This document shows, piece after piece, positions 4,743-11,071 of a stretch of DNA of 11,447 nucleotides (its first letter is position 1; each line of letters begins with the position of its first letter). The translations under genes and the position numbers were made by a program. The notes beneath the pieces were generated by a model. That model made no database searches. It worked only from the letters and a program-made list of their open reading frames with translations, and was not told where the DNA came from. The DNA is from JBFMHP01 sp040752855 (GTDB lineage Bacteria > Pseudomonadota > Gammaproteobacteria > RBG-16-57-12), in assembly GCA_040752855.1 (NCBI GenBank), contig JBFMHP010000029.1, forward strand, positions 1-11,447. Reading direction: 5' to 3'.

Positions 4743-6479
4743 ATGAAAATCATGACAGCATCTTTATTCCGACCACTGTTCGCGCTGCTGGTGTGCTTGC
4801 CGCTGCTGGCCTGCCAGGCGGGGACGGCGCGTTGGCACGAACCGGCGCGGCAAGCCATCGACAAGCAGATGAGCGAGGCGGAGCAGCATGCCCAGCCCGC
4901 CGCCGCTCCGGCTGCGCCGCCGTCGCAAGCCGCCGCCGAACCGGTCGCGCCGGAACCGCGTTTCGATCTCAACGCCAATCGCATGCCGGCGCGCGAGTTG
5001 TTCATGGCCCTAGTGCAAGGCACGCCCTACAGCATGGTGGTGCATCCGGATATCAAGGGCGAGGTCACCTTGCAGTTGAAGCATGTGACCGTCGAAGAGG
5101 CGATGCAGACGCTGCAAACCGTGCACGGTTATGCCTATCGCCGTGAAGGCAATCGCTACGTCGTGCTCGGGCAGGGGATACAGACGCGGATCTTCCCGGT
5201 CAATTATCTGAATTTCGACCGGCGCGGCATGTCCGATACGCGGGTGTCGGCCTCGGAGCTTTCCCAGAATGGCGGTGGTTCGTCGTCGAGCGGCAGTGGC
5301 AGCACCACCGGCAGTTCCGGCAGCGGTAGCAGTGGCGGCGGCACGGGTGTGTCCGCGCACGGCAACGGTATCCAACTGAAGACCCACTCCGAATCCAATT
5401 TCTGGAAGGAGCTGAAGGAGTCGCTGGAGGCGATCGTTGGCACCGAGAACGGGCGCAAGGTGGTGGTGCATCCGCAGGCCGGGCTGGTGATCGTGCGCGC
5501 AATGCCCGAAGAGCTGATGACCATCGAACGCTATCTCGGCGCGACCCAGGCGACGATCAACCGCCAAGTGGTGCTCGAGGCCAAGATCGTCGAGGTGGAA
5601 CTCAGTGACAGTTTTCAGAGCGGGATCAATTGGTCGATGCTCAAGGGTGAAGTATGGGCCAATCAGACCGGCGGCGGCACGGTGCTCAGTTCCGGGGTGA
5701 GCGAGATCTCGGGGGCCAGGGGCAATCTAAATCCGAGCGCCTTTGCACCGGTGAATGCCGGCCTGACCTCGGCCTTCGGCGGCGTGTTCAGTCTGGCGGT
5801 GAAATCCGGCGACTTCACCGCGTTCATCGAACTGTTGCAAGGGCAGGGCGACGTGCAGGTGCTCTCCAGTCCGCGCGTCTCCACGGTCAACAACCAGCGC
5901 GCGGTGATCAAGGTCGGGGGCGATGAGTTCTTCGTGACCGGCATCACCAACAACACCACGACCACCGGCGCGACCACGACCCAGATACCATCGGTGGAAC
6001 TCACGCCGTTTTTCTCCGGCATCGCCCTGGATGTGACCCCGCAGATCGACGAGAAAGAGAACATCGTGCTGCACATCCATCCCACGGTCAGCAACGTCTC
6101 GCAGAAGGACAAGACCTTCGTGGTCAGCGGCGATACCTTCAGCCTGCCGTTGGCCGTCAGCAGCATCCAGGAGTCGGACAATGTGGTGCGCGCGCAGAAC
6201 GGCCAAGTAATCGTGATCGGCGGCTTGATGAAGGAGGCCAGCAGCGAGATCAACGCCTCGGTGCCGCTGCTGGGCGATATTCCCATCATCGGCAATCTCT
6301 TCAAGCACAAGAAACTCACCCGGGTGAAGAAGGAGCTGGTGATCCTGCTCCGGCCCACCGTGGTCGACAGCAACCGGCTCTGGGGCGAGGCGGTGCGCGA
6401 CACCCATCAGCGGATCAATGCCTTGATGGATGTGCGTCAAGCGAATGAAGCCCGTTCGGAGGAAGCCCCGGCGCAGTAA
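4743..6479 (+). CDS. mshL: MSHA outer-membrane secretin MshL (lipoprotein)
   Basis: 578 residues. MshL forms the multimeric outer-membrane channel through which the pilus leaves. Residues 1-23 are a lipoprotein signal ending Leu-Leu-Ala before Cys24, with Gln at +2, which fits outer-membrane sorting. An Ala/Pro-rich linker (48-70) precedes a secretin/TonB short N-terminal (STN) domain (about 73-143). A second N-domain (about 147-270) is interrupted by a Gly/Ser-only insert (177-202). The secretin core runs from Arg-Gln-Val-Val-Leu-Glu-Ala-Lys-Ile-Val-Glu-Val-Glu (274-286) through Val-Leu-Ser-Ser-Pro-Arg-Val (373-379) to Val-Pro-Leu-Leu-Gly-Asp-Ile-Pro-Ile-Ile-Gly-Asn-Leu-Phe (507-520), the typical secretin C-terminal signature, then Glu-Leu-Val-Ile-Leu-Leu-Arg-Pro (531-538). 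GGAGA at 4729-4733 precedes the ATG. mshM, which usually follows mshL, is absent; a terminator comes next. Confidence 0.95.
   Translation: MKIMTASLFRPLFALLVCLPLLACQAGTARWHEPARQAIDKQMSEAEQHAQPAAAPAAPPSQAAAEPVAPEPRFDLNANRMPARELFMALVQGTPYSMVVHPDIKGEVTLQLKHVTVEEAMQTLQTVHGYAYRREGNRYVVLGQGIQTRIFPVNYLNFDRRGMSDTRVSASELSQNGGGSSSSGSGSTTGSSGSGSSGGGTGVSAHGNGIQLKTHSESNFWKELKESLEAIVGTENGRKVVVHPQAGLVIVRAMPEELMTIERYLGATQATINRQVVLEAKIVEVELSDSFQSGINWSMLKGEVWANQTGGGTVLSSGVSEISGARGNLNPSAFAPVNAGLTSAFGGVFSLAVKSGDFTAFIELLQGQGDVQVLSSPRVSTVNNQRAVIKVGGDEFFVTGITNNTTTTGATTTQIPSVELTPFFSGIALDVTPQIDEKENIVLHIHPTVSNVSQKDKTFVVSGDTFSLPLAVSSIQESDNVVRAQNGQVIVIGGLMKEASSEINASVPLLGDIPIIGNLFKHKKLTRVKKELVILLRPTVVDSNRLWGEAVRDTHQRINALMDVRQANEARSEEAPAQ
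5271..5348 (+). repeat. Low-complexity Gly/Ser-coding stretch inside mshL
   Basis: These 78 bases encode residues 177-202 of MshL, which are only Gly, Ser and three Thr. The DNA repeats units such as GGCAGT and GGCAGC irregularly. It sits inside the second N-domain, between the strand-forming part (about 147-170) and the helix beginning Asn-Phe-Trp-Lys-Glu-Leu (219-224). Such an insert is usual in MshL proteins; its length may vary between strains. Confidence 0.7.
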
Positions 6480-6511
6480 AGCCCTGCGTCGATCCACTTG
6501 AATTCCTGCGC

Positions 6512-6545
6512 CGCCGGGGACTCTACGCCCCGGCGTTCCCTTTAT
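6512..6545 (+). terminator. Probable rho-independent terminator after mshL
   Basis: CGCCGGGG (6512-6519) pairs perfectly with CCCCGGCG (6528-6535) around an 8-base loop, followed by TTCCCTTTAT, a mixed T-rich tail. The position, 32 bases after the mshL stop and ahead of the yebC promoter, suits the end of the msh operon. The tail is not a clean T-run, so termination may be partial. Confidence 0.6.
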
Positions 6546-6562
6546 GAGTCCCCGGGTTCATG

Positions 6563-6571
6563 TGGTAGAAT
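6563..6571 (+). promoter_or_regulatory. Extended -10 promoter of yebC
   Basis: TGG-TAGAAT at 6563-6571 fits an extended -10 element (TGn then TAGAAT), with transcription expected to start near 6577-6579. The -35 region (about 6542-6548, TTATGAG) is a poor match, as is common with extended -10 promoters. A transcript from here would have a leader of about 35 bases and could continue into ruvC and beyond. Confidence 0.6.
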
Positions 6572-6612
6572 GCCCGCGTTTATCCAAGTTATTTTGCAGT
6601 TCAGAGGCTGGA

Positions 6613-7359
6613 ATGGCGGGACACAGCAAATGGGCGAATATTCGCCACCGCAAAGGCGCGCAAGACGCCCGGCGCAGCAAGATTTTTACCAAGATCATCC
6701 GCGAGCTCACCGTGGCTGCGCGCAGCGGAGGAGCGGACCCAGATGCCAACACCCGATTGCGTGCGGCCATCGACAAGGGTCTGGGCGCCAACATGCCGAA
6801 GGACACTATCGAGCGGGCCATCAAACGTGGTGCCGGCGGGGCGGAGGACGAACATTACGAGGAAGTGCGTTACGAGGGCTACGGCCCGGGCGGTGTCGCG
6901 GTGATGGTCGATTGCATGACCGACAACCGCAATCGCACGGCAGGTGACGTGCGCCACGCCTTTACCAAGCGCGGCGGCAATCTCGGCACCGATGGCTCGG
7001 TATCTTATCTCTTCACCAAACAGGGCATCCTTAGTTACCCGCCCGGCAGCGATGAAGACCGGATCATGGCAGCCGCGCTGGAGGCCGGCGCCGAGGATGT
7101 GGTGAGCAATGACGATGGCTCGATCGATGTGATCACCAGCCCGGAGGCGTTTCTCAATGTGAAGGAGGCCATGCTTGCGGCGGGCCTGGTACCGGAGAAC
7201 GCCGAGGTGACCATGACACCCAGCACGCAGGTCGCGCTGGATCTGGAGACGGCGCAGAAGCTGCTCAGCATGGTCGAGATGCTCGAAGACCTGGACGACG
7301 TGCAGAATGTCTACACCAACGTCGATATTTCCGACGAGATCATGAAGCAACTCGGATAG
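6613..7359 (+). CDS. yebC: YebC/PmpR/TACO1 family protein
   Basis: 248 residues, the usual family length. The N-terminus Met-Ala-Gly-His-Ser-Lys-Trp-Ala-Asn-Ile-Arg-His-Arg-Lys (1-14) is the family signature. Others are Asn-Met-Pro-Lys-Asp-Thr-Ile-Glu-Arg-Ala-Ile (60-70), Tyr-Glu-Gly-Tyr-Gly-Pro-Gly-Gly (87-94) and Thr-Asp-Asn-Arg-Asn-Arg-Thr (103-109). The signature fixes the start at the ATG at 6613, with AGAGG at 6603-6607; an in-frame ATG at 6544 lies upstream of the promoter and is rejected. Members have been described as DNA-binding regulators (PmpR) and, more recently, as translation factors that relieve ribosome stalling at proline runs, as reported for mitochondrial TACO1. yebC next to ruvC is a common arrangement. 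The stop codon overlaps the ruvC ribosome binding site. Confidence 0.95.
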   Translation: MAGHSKWANIRHRKGAQDARRSKIFTKIIRELTVAARSGGADPDANTRLRAAIDKGLGANMPKDTIERAIKRGAGGAEDEHYEEVRYEGYGPGGVAVMVDCMTDNRNRTAGDVRHAFTKRGGNLGTDGSVSYLFTKQGILSYPPGSDEDRIMAAALEAGAEDVVSNDDGSIDVITSPEAFLNVKEAMLAAGLVPENAEVTMTPSTQVALDLETAQKLLSMVEMLEDLDDVQNVYTNVDISDEIMKQLG

Positions 7360-7366
7360 GAGACAC

Positions 7367-7888
7367 ATGACACGCATACTCGGCATCGACCCCGGCTCGC
7401 GGGTGACTGGATTCGGAGTCATCGAAGTGCAGGATGGCCGCATTCACTACATCACCAGCGGCTGTGTGCGCGTGCAGGTCGATGAAGCGCTGCCGCAGCG
7501 GCTCAAGGAAATCTTCGATGGCGTGCGCGAGATCACGCAGTCGTTCCGTCCGGACGAAATGGCCATCGAGCGGGTGTTCCTCCATCGCAACGCCGATTCG
7601 GCCCTGAAGCTCGGCCAGGCGCGCGGCGCGGCGATCTGCGCGGTGTTGCAGGACGCGCTGCCGGTGCATGAATACGCGCCGAAGGAGATCAAACAGGCCA
7701 TCGTCGGCAAGGGTAATGCCGCCAAGGAGCAGATCCAACATATGGTGAAGGCGCTGCTGCGCCTGCCCGCCGAACCCCAGGCCGATGCGGCCGATGCCTT
7801 GGCGGTGGCGCTCTGTCACGCCAATATCCGCAGCACTCGGTTGCGCATGGGGCTCGCCAATCCCACCGCTTTCAGGATAAGACCATGA
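7367..7888 (+). CDS. ruvC: Holliday junction resolvase RuvC
   Basis: 173 residues, normal length. RuvC is the homodimeric endonuclease that cuts Holliday junctions symmetrically during recombinational repair, working with RuvAB. The four acidic metal-binding residues are present: Asp8 in Ile-Leu-Gly-Ile-Asp-Pro-Gly-Ser, Glu68 in Ala-Ile-Glu-Arg-Val-Phe, and Asp140 and Asp143 in Gln-Ala-Asp-Ala-Ala-Asp. Phe71 sits where Escherichia coli RuvC has the base-stacking Phe69. AGGAG (7358-7362) overlaps the yebC stop and lies four bases before the ATG, which suggests coupled translation. The stop overlaps the ruvA start as ATGA. I saw no LexA box (CTGT-N8-ACAG) upstream of yebC or ruvC. Confidence 0.97.
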   Translation: MTRILGIDPGSRVTGFGVIEVQDGRIHYITSGCVRVQVDEALPQRLKEIFDGVREITQSFRPDEMAIERVFLHRNADSALKLGQARGAAICAVLQDALPVHEYAPKEIKQAIVGKGNAAKEQIQHMVKALLRLPAEPQADAADALAVALCHANIRSTRLRMGLANPTAFRIRP

Positions 7889-8493
7889 TCGGACGCCTGC
7901 ACGGCAAACTGCTCGTCAAACAGCCGCCGGCGCTGCTCGTCGATGTGGGTGGTGTCGGTTACGAAGTCGTCGCGCCGATGAGCACTTTCTACGTGCTGCC
8001 TGGATTGGAGAAGACCGTTACCTTGCACACGCACCTGATCGTACGCGAGGACGCCCAGGTGCTCTATGGCTTTGCCACCGAACAGGAACGCGCGCTGTTT
8101 CGCAGCCTGATCAAGGTCAACGGCGTAGGCCCCAAGCTGGCGCTGACCATTCTCTCCGGCATCTCCGCCGATGATTTTGTGAACTGTGTGCATGACAATG
8201 ACGTCGCCACCTTGGTACGGTTGCCCGGCATCGGCAAGAAAACCGCCGAGCGGCTTATCATCGAGATGCGCGATCGGTTCAAGGACTGGCATACCTCCAG
8301 CGGCGAGTTCGAGACGGGCTTTGCGCTGCCCGTCAAGCCGGAGGGCGACGGCGCCGTCAACGAGGCGCTCTCCGCGCTTGTGGCGCTGGGCTACAAGCCG
8401 CAAGAGGCCAGCCGGTTGCTCGAGCCGATCAAGAATAAGGGTATGAGCAGCGAGGAACTGATCCGCGCGGCGTTGCAGTCGGCGGTGAGGTAA
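7885..8493 (+). CDS. ruvA: Holliday junction branch migration protein RuvA
   Basis: 202 residues, normal length. RuvA tetramers hold the four-way junction open and load the RuvB motor. Residues 1-64 are the OB-fold domain beginning Met-Ile-Gly-Arg-Leu-His-Gly; Glu55-Asp56 in Arg-Glu-Asp-Ala match the acidic pin residues of E. coli RuvA. Two helix-hairpin-helix motifs follow: Val-Asn-Gly-Val-Gly-Pro-Lys-Leu-Ala-Leu (78-87) and Leu-Pro-Gly-Ile-Gly-Lys-Lys-Thr-Ala-Glu-Arg (113-123). Residues about 155-202 form the flexible domain III that contacts RuvB. The ATG overlaps the ruvC stop, and AGGA (7874-7877) lies seven bases upstream. The ruvB start is eight bases after the stop. Confidence 0.97.
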   Translation: MIGRLHGKLLVKQPPALLVDVGGVGYEVVAPMSTFYVLPGLEKTVTLHTHLIVREDAQVLYGFATEQERALFRSLIKVNGVGPKLALTILSGISADDFVNCVHDNDVATLVRLPGIGKKTAERLIIEMRDRFKDWHTSSGEFETGFALPVKPEGDGAVNEALSALVALGYKPQEASRLLEPIKNKGMSSEELIRAALQSAVR

Positions 8494-8501
8494 AAAAATA
8501 A

Positions 8502-9557
8502 ATGATTGAAACCGATCGATTGATTAACGCCACGGCGCAAGGCAACGAGGAGCGCATCGACCGCGCCATCCGTCCGACCCGGCTTGCCGATTACATCGGA
8601 CAGCAGGCGGTGCGCACGCAGATGGAGATCTTCATCAGCGCGTGCAAGGGCCGTCAGGAGGCGCTCGATCATGTGTTGATCTTCGGGCCGCCGGGACTGG
8701 GCAAGACCACGCTGGCCAACATCATCGCCAATGAATTGGGCGTGAATATCCGCCACACCTCCGGCCCGGTGCTGGAGCGCGCCGGCGATCTGGCCGCGCT
8801 GCTCACCAATCTCGAGGCCAACGACGTGCTGTTCATCGACGAGATCCACCGCCTGAGCCCCGTGGTCGAGGAGGTGCTCTACCCGGCGATGGAGGACTAT
8901 CAGCTCGATATCATGATCGGCGAGGGACCGGCGGCCCGTTCGATCAAGCTGGACCTGCCGCCGTTCACCCTGGTCGGTGCGACCACGCGCGCGGGGTTGC
9001 TGACCTCGCCGCTGCGCGACCGCTTCGGCATCGTGCAGCGCCTGGAGTTTTACACGCCGGCTGAACTGACCGCGATCATCACCCGTTCGGCGCGCATCCT
9101 GGCCATGGAGATCGAATCTGAAGGCGCGGCGGAGATCGCCCGCCGCTCGCGCGGCACGCCGCGTATCGCCAACCGCCTGCTGCGCCGCGTGCGCGATTAC
9201 GCCCAGGTCAAAGGCGATGGCAAGGTCACGCGCGAGATCGCGCAACTGGCCCTGAACATGCTCGATGTCGATGCGGAAGGTTTTGATATGATGGACCGCA
9301 AGCTGCTGCTGTGCATCATGGAAAAATTCGACGGCGGGCCGGTCGGCGTCGACAGCTTGGCCGCGGCCATCGGCGAGGAGCGCGGCACCATCGAGGATGT
9401 GCTGGAGCCGTTCCTGATCCAGCAGGGCTTCATGATGCGCACCCCGCGCGGGCGCATGGCCACGCGCTCGGCCTATCTGCACTTCGGTCTGCTGCCGAAG
9501 GCCAAGGGCCGGGATGGCGCATCGGGCGATTTGTTCGCCGAGCCGGAACGGGAGTGA
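8502..9557 (+). CDS. ruvB: Holliday junction branch migration ATPase RuvB
   Basis: 351 residues. RuvB is the AAA+ hexameric motor that pumps DNA through the RuvA-bound junction. The Walker A motif is Gly-Pro-Pro-Gly-Leu-Gly-Lys-Thr (62-69), Walker B is Val-Leu-Phe-Ile-Asp-Glu-Ile-His (109-116), sensor 1 is Gly-Ala-Thr-Thr-Arg (159-163), and the arginine finger is Arg174 in Leu-Arg-Asp-Arg-Phe. Sensor 2 is Arg-Gly-Thr-Pro-Arg-Ile-Ala-Asn-Arg (217-225). The C-terminal winged helix includes Thr-Pro-Arg-Gly-Arg (314-318). The start ATG follows an A-rich spacer (8492-8502) and only a weak GAGG (8487-8490), so coupling with ruvA may matter. A 429-residue open frame on the opposite strand (8391-9680) is a shadow. 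Confidence 0.98.
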   Translation: MIETDRLINATAQGNEERIDRAIRPTRLADYIGQQAVRTQMEIFISACKGRQEALDHVLIFGPPGLGKTTLANIIANELGVNIRHTSGPVLERAGDLAALLTNLEANDVLFIDEIHRLSPVVEEVLYPAMEDYQLDIMIGEGPAARSIKLDLPPFTLVGATTRAGLLTSPLRDRFGIVQRLEFYTPAELTAIITRSARILAMEIESEGAAEIARRSRGTPRIANRLLRRVRDYAQVKGDGKVTREIAQLALNMLDVDAEGFDMMDRKLLLCIMEKFDGGPVGVDSLAAAIGEERGTIEDVLEPFLIQQGFMMRTPRGRMATRSAYLHFGLLPKAKGRDGASGDLFAEPERE

Positions 9558-9560
9558 GAC

Positions 9561-9971
9561 GTGGCTGAGTTCGTCTGGCCGGTACGGGTGTATTACGAGG
9601 ATACCGACAGCGGCGGTGTGGTTTACTACGCCAACTACCTCAAGTTCATGGAGCGGGCGCGCACCGAGTACCTGCGGCATTTAGGTTTCGAGCAGGACCG
9701 GATGCGGGCGGAAGACGGCGTGATCTTCGCGGTGCACTCCCTCAGTGTGGAATATGCGCGTCCGGCCCGCTTCAACGATGCGCTGGAGGTCAGTGCGCGC
9801 GTGAGCTCGCTGGCGAAGGCGAGCGTGGTATTTGAACAATCGATTAGAAAAACAGGCGAGGACGCGGTATTGTGCCGCGGTGAGGTCAGGATCGCCTGCC
9901 TGGATGCGGAGCGGTTTCGCCCCAAGGCGATTCCCGCCCAGCTTTATGCGGAGATGTTGAATGAATGCTGA
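9561..9971 (+). CDS. ybgC: YbgC, Tol-associated acyl-CoA thioesterase
   Basis: 136 residues from a GTG start, with GGGAG (9550-9554) six bases upstream. YbgC is a hot-dog-fold thioesterase of the 4-hydroxybenzoyl-CoA thioesterase class that hydrolyses acyl-CoA or acyl-ACP and is usually encoded with the Tol-Pal genes. The family motif is Tyr-Tyr-Glu-Asp-Thr-Asp-Ser-Gly-Gly-Val-Val-Tyr-Tyr-Ala-Asn-Tyr (11-26), followed by Lys-Phe-Met-Glu-Arg-Ala-Arg-Thr-Glu (28-36). Asp16 is the expected catalytic residue. Tyr23 stands where E. coli YbgC has His, a change I recall from other gammaproteobacteria. The gene starts three bases after ruvB and overlaps tolQ by 11 bases, tying the ruv and tol genes together. 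Confidence 0.93.
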   Translation: MAEFVWPVRVYYEDTDSGGVVYYANYLKFMERARTEYLRHLGFEQDRMRAEDGVIFAVHSLSVEYARPARFNDALEVSARVSSLAKASVVFEQSIRKTGEDAVLCRGEVRIACLDAERFRPKAIPAQLYAEMLNEC

Positions 9972-10647
9972 TATGTCGTTTATTACCTTGATCACCAACG
10001 CCAGTCTGGTGGTGCAGCTGGTGATGCTGATTCTGTTGATCGCCTCGATCCTGTCGTGGACCATCATGTTCGGCAAATGGCGCATCACCGAACGCTATCG
10101 CAACGAGGCCAATGAGTTCGAGGACAAGTTCTGGTCGGGCAAGGATCTCTCCACGTTGTATAAAGATGTCACCAGCCACGAGGAAAATTCCGGCATGGCC
10201 GCGATCTTCGAATCGGGGTTCAAGGAATTCATGCGCCAGCGCAATCAGCCCGGCATCGAGCCCGATGTCATGCTGGAGGCCACGCAGCGGGCGATGAAGG
10301 TCACGCGCGCGAGAGAGATCGACGGACTGGAGTCCCAGCTGCCGTTTCTGGCCACCGTGGCCTCCTCCAGTCCCTACATCGGCCTGTTCGGTACCGTGTG
10401 GGGGATCATGAACTCGTTCCGCGCGCTGGGCAATGTCAACAACGCCACGCTGGCGATGGTCGCGCCGGGCATCGCCGAGGCGCTGATCGCCACCGCCATG
10501 GGGCTGTTCGCGGCGATCCCCGCGGTCATCGCGTATAACCGCTATATCAATCAGGTCGACCTGATGAGCAGCCGCTACGATAATTTCATGGACGAGTTCT
10601 ACAGCGTCCTCCACCGCCAGGCGTACGCAAACCATGGCAAGCAATAA
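9961..10647 (+). CDS. tolQ: Tol-Pal proton channel protein TolQ
   Basis: 228 residues, close to the E. coli length. TolQ is the MotA/ExbB-family inner-membrane protein that, with TolR, turns proton flow into work on TolA during outer-membrane constriction at division. Three membrane helices are visible: about 14-37, about 128-156 (including Pro-Tyr-Ile-Gly-Leu-Phe-Gly-Thr-Val-Trp-Gly-Ile-Met, 138-150) and about 169-193 (Pro-Gly-Ile-Ala-Glu-Ala-Leu-Ile-Ala-Thr-Ala). Phe-Glu-Asp-Lys-Phe-Trp-Ser-Gly (53-60) is also typical. The ATG at 9961 is chosen because GGAG (9950-9953) lies seven bases before it; ATG 9973 is the alternative, one base after the ybgC stop. The gene overlaps tolR by 14 bases. 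Confidence 0.97.
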   Translation: MNADMSFITLITNASLVVQLVMLILLIASILSWTIMFGKWRITERYRNEANEFEDKFWSGKDLSTLYKDVTSHEENSGMAAIFESGFKEFMRQRNQPGIEPDVMLEATQRAMKVTRAREIDGLESQLPFLATVASSSPYIGLFGTVWGIMNSFRALGNVNNATLAMVAPGIAEALIATAMGLFAAIPAVIAYNRYINQVDLMSSRYDNFMDEFYSVLHRQAYANHGKQ

Positions 10648-11065
10648 TTCTCGCAAAGGCAAACGCCGCGCCATGGCCGAGATCAATATCGTGCCCTACA
10701 TCGACGTCATGCTGGTCCTGCTGGTGATCTTCATGATCACCGCCCCGCTGCTCGCCCAAGGCGTGAAGGTGGATCTGCCGCAGGCGAGCGCCGAGGTTCT
10801 GCCGCCGGAACAAAAAGAGCCGTTGGTGCTGACCGTCGACAGCCAGGGCCGCTACTTCCTCAACGTCGGCGAGCCCGAGGAGGCGCTGGCCGCCGAGACC
10901 ATGGTCGCGCGGGTGGCGGCCGTGCTGCGCCGCGCGCCCGACACGCCGGTCCTGGTGCGCGGGGATCGCGCGGTGGAATACGGCAGCGTGGTGCGCGCGA
11001 TGACCTTGCTGCAATCGGCGGGCGCGCACAGCGTGGGGCTCGTCACGGAAACCCCCGAAAAATAG
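10634..11065 (+). CDS. tolR: Tol-Pal protein TolR (ExbD family)
   Basis: 143 residues, normal length. TolR is a single-pass protein that works with TolQ and TolA. The N-terminus is basic (Arg-Lys-Gly-Lys-Arg-Arg, 7-12), then Met-Ala-Glu-Ile-Asn-Ile-Val-Pro-Tyr-Ile-Asp-Val (14-25) enters the membrane helix (about 18-40). Asp24 in the helix corresponds to the essential Asp23 of E. coli TolR, the proton-carrying residue. A periplasmic ExbD/TolR domain follows (about 43-143), with Pro-Val-Leu-Val-Arg-Gly-Asp (105-111) as a family motif. The start lies inside the end of tolQ and has no strong ribosome binding site, which suggests translational coupling. Confidence 0.97.
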   Translation: MASNNSRKGKRRAMAEINIVPYIDVMLVLLVIFMITAPLLAQGVKVDLPQASAEVLPPEQKEPLVLTVDSQGRYFLNVGEPEEALAAETMVARVAAVLRRAPDTPVLVRGDRAVEYGSVVRAMTLLQSAGAHSVGLVTETPEK

Positions 11066-11071
11066 CCGACG

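Noticed and set aside
4676..5146. 156-codon + strand frame across the mshK-mshL junction
   Set aside because: It overlaps two well-supported genes in another frame, and its Arg/Ala-rich translation shows no domain.
5271..5348. Repetitive DNA considered as a CRISPR or minisatellite array
   Set aside because: The repeats are short, irregular and in frame, and encode a Gly/Ser linker in MshL. There are no regular spacers.
6544..6612. In-frame upstream ATG that would extend YebC by 23 residues
   Set aside because: It lies upstream of the likely promoter, and the conserved family N-terminus Met-Ala-Gly-His-Ser-Lys-Trp begins at 6613.
8391..9680. 429-codon open frame on the minus strand
   Set aside because: It lies opposite ruvB, whose motifs are intact, and its translation is rich in Arg, Gln, His and Ala with no recognisable motif, as expected for a GC-rich shadow frame.
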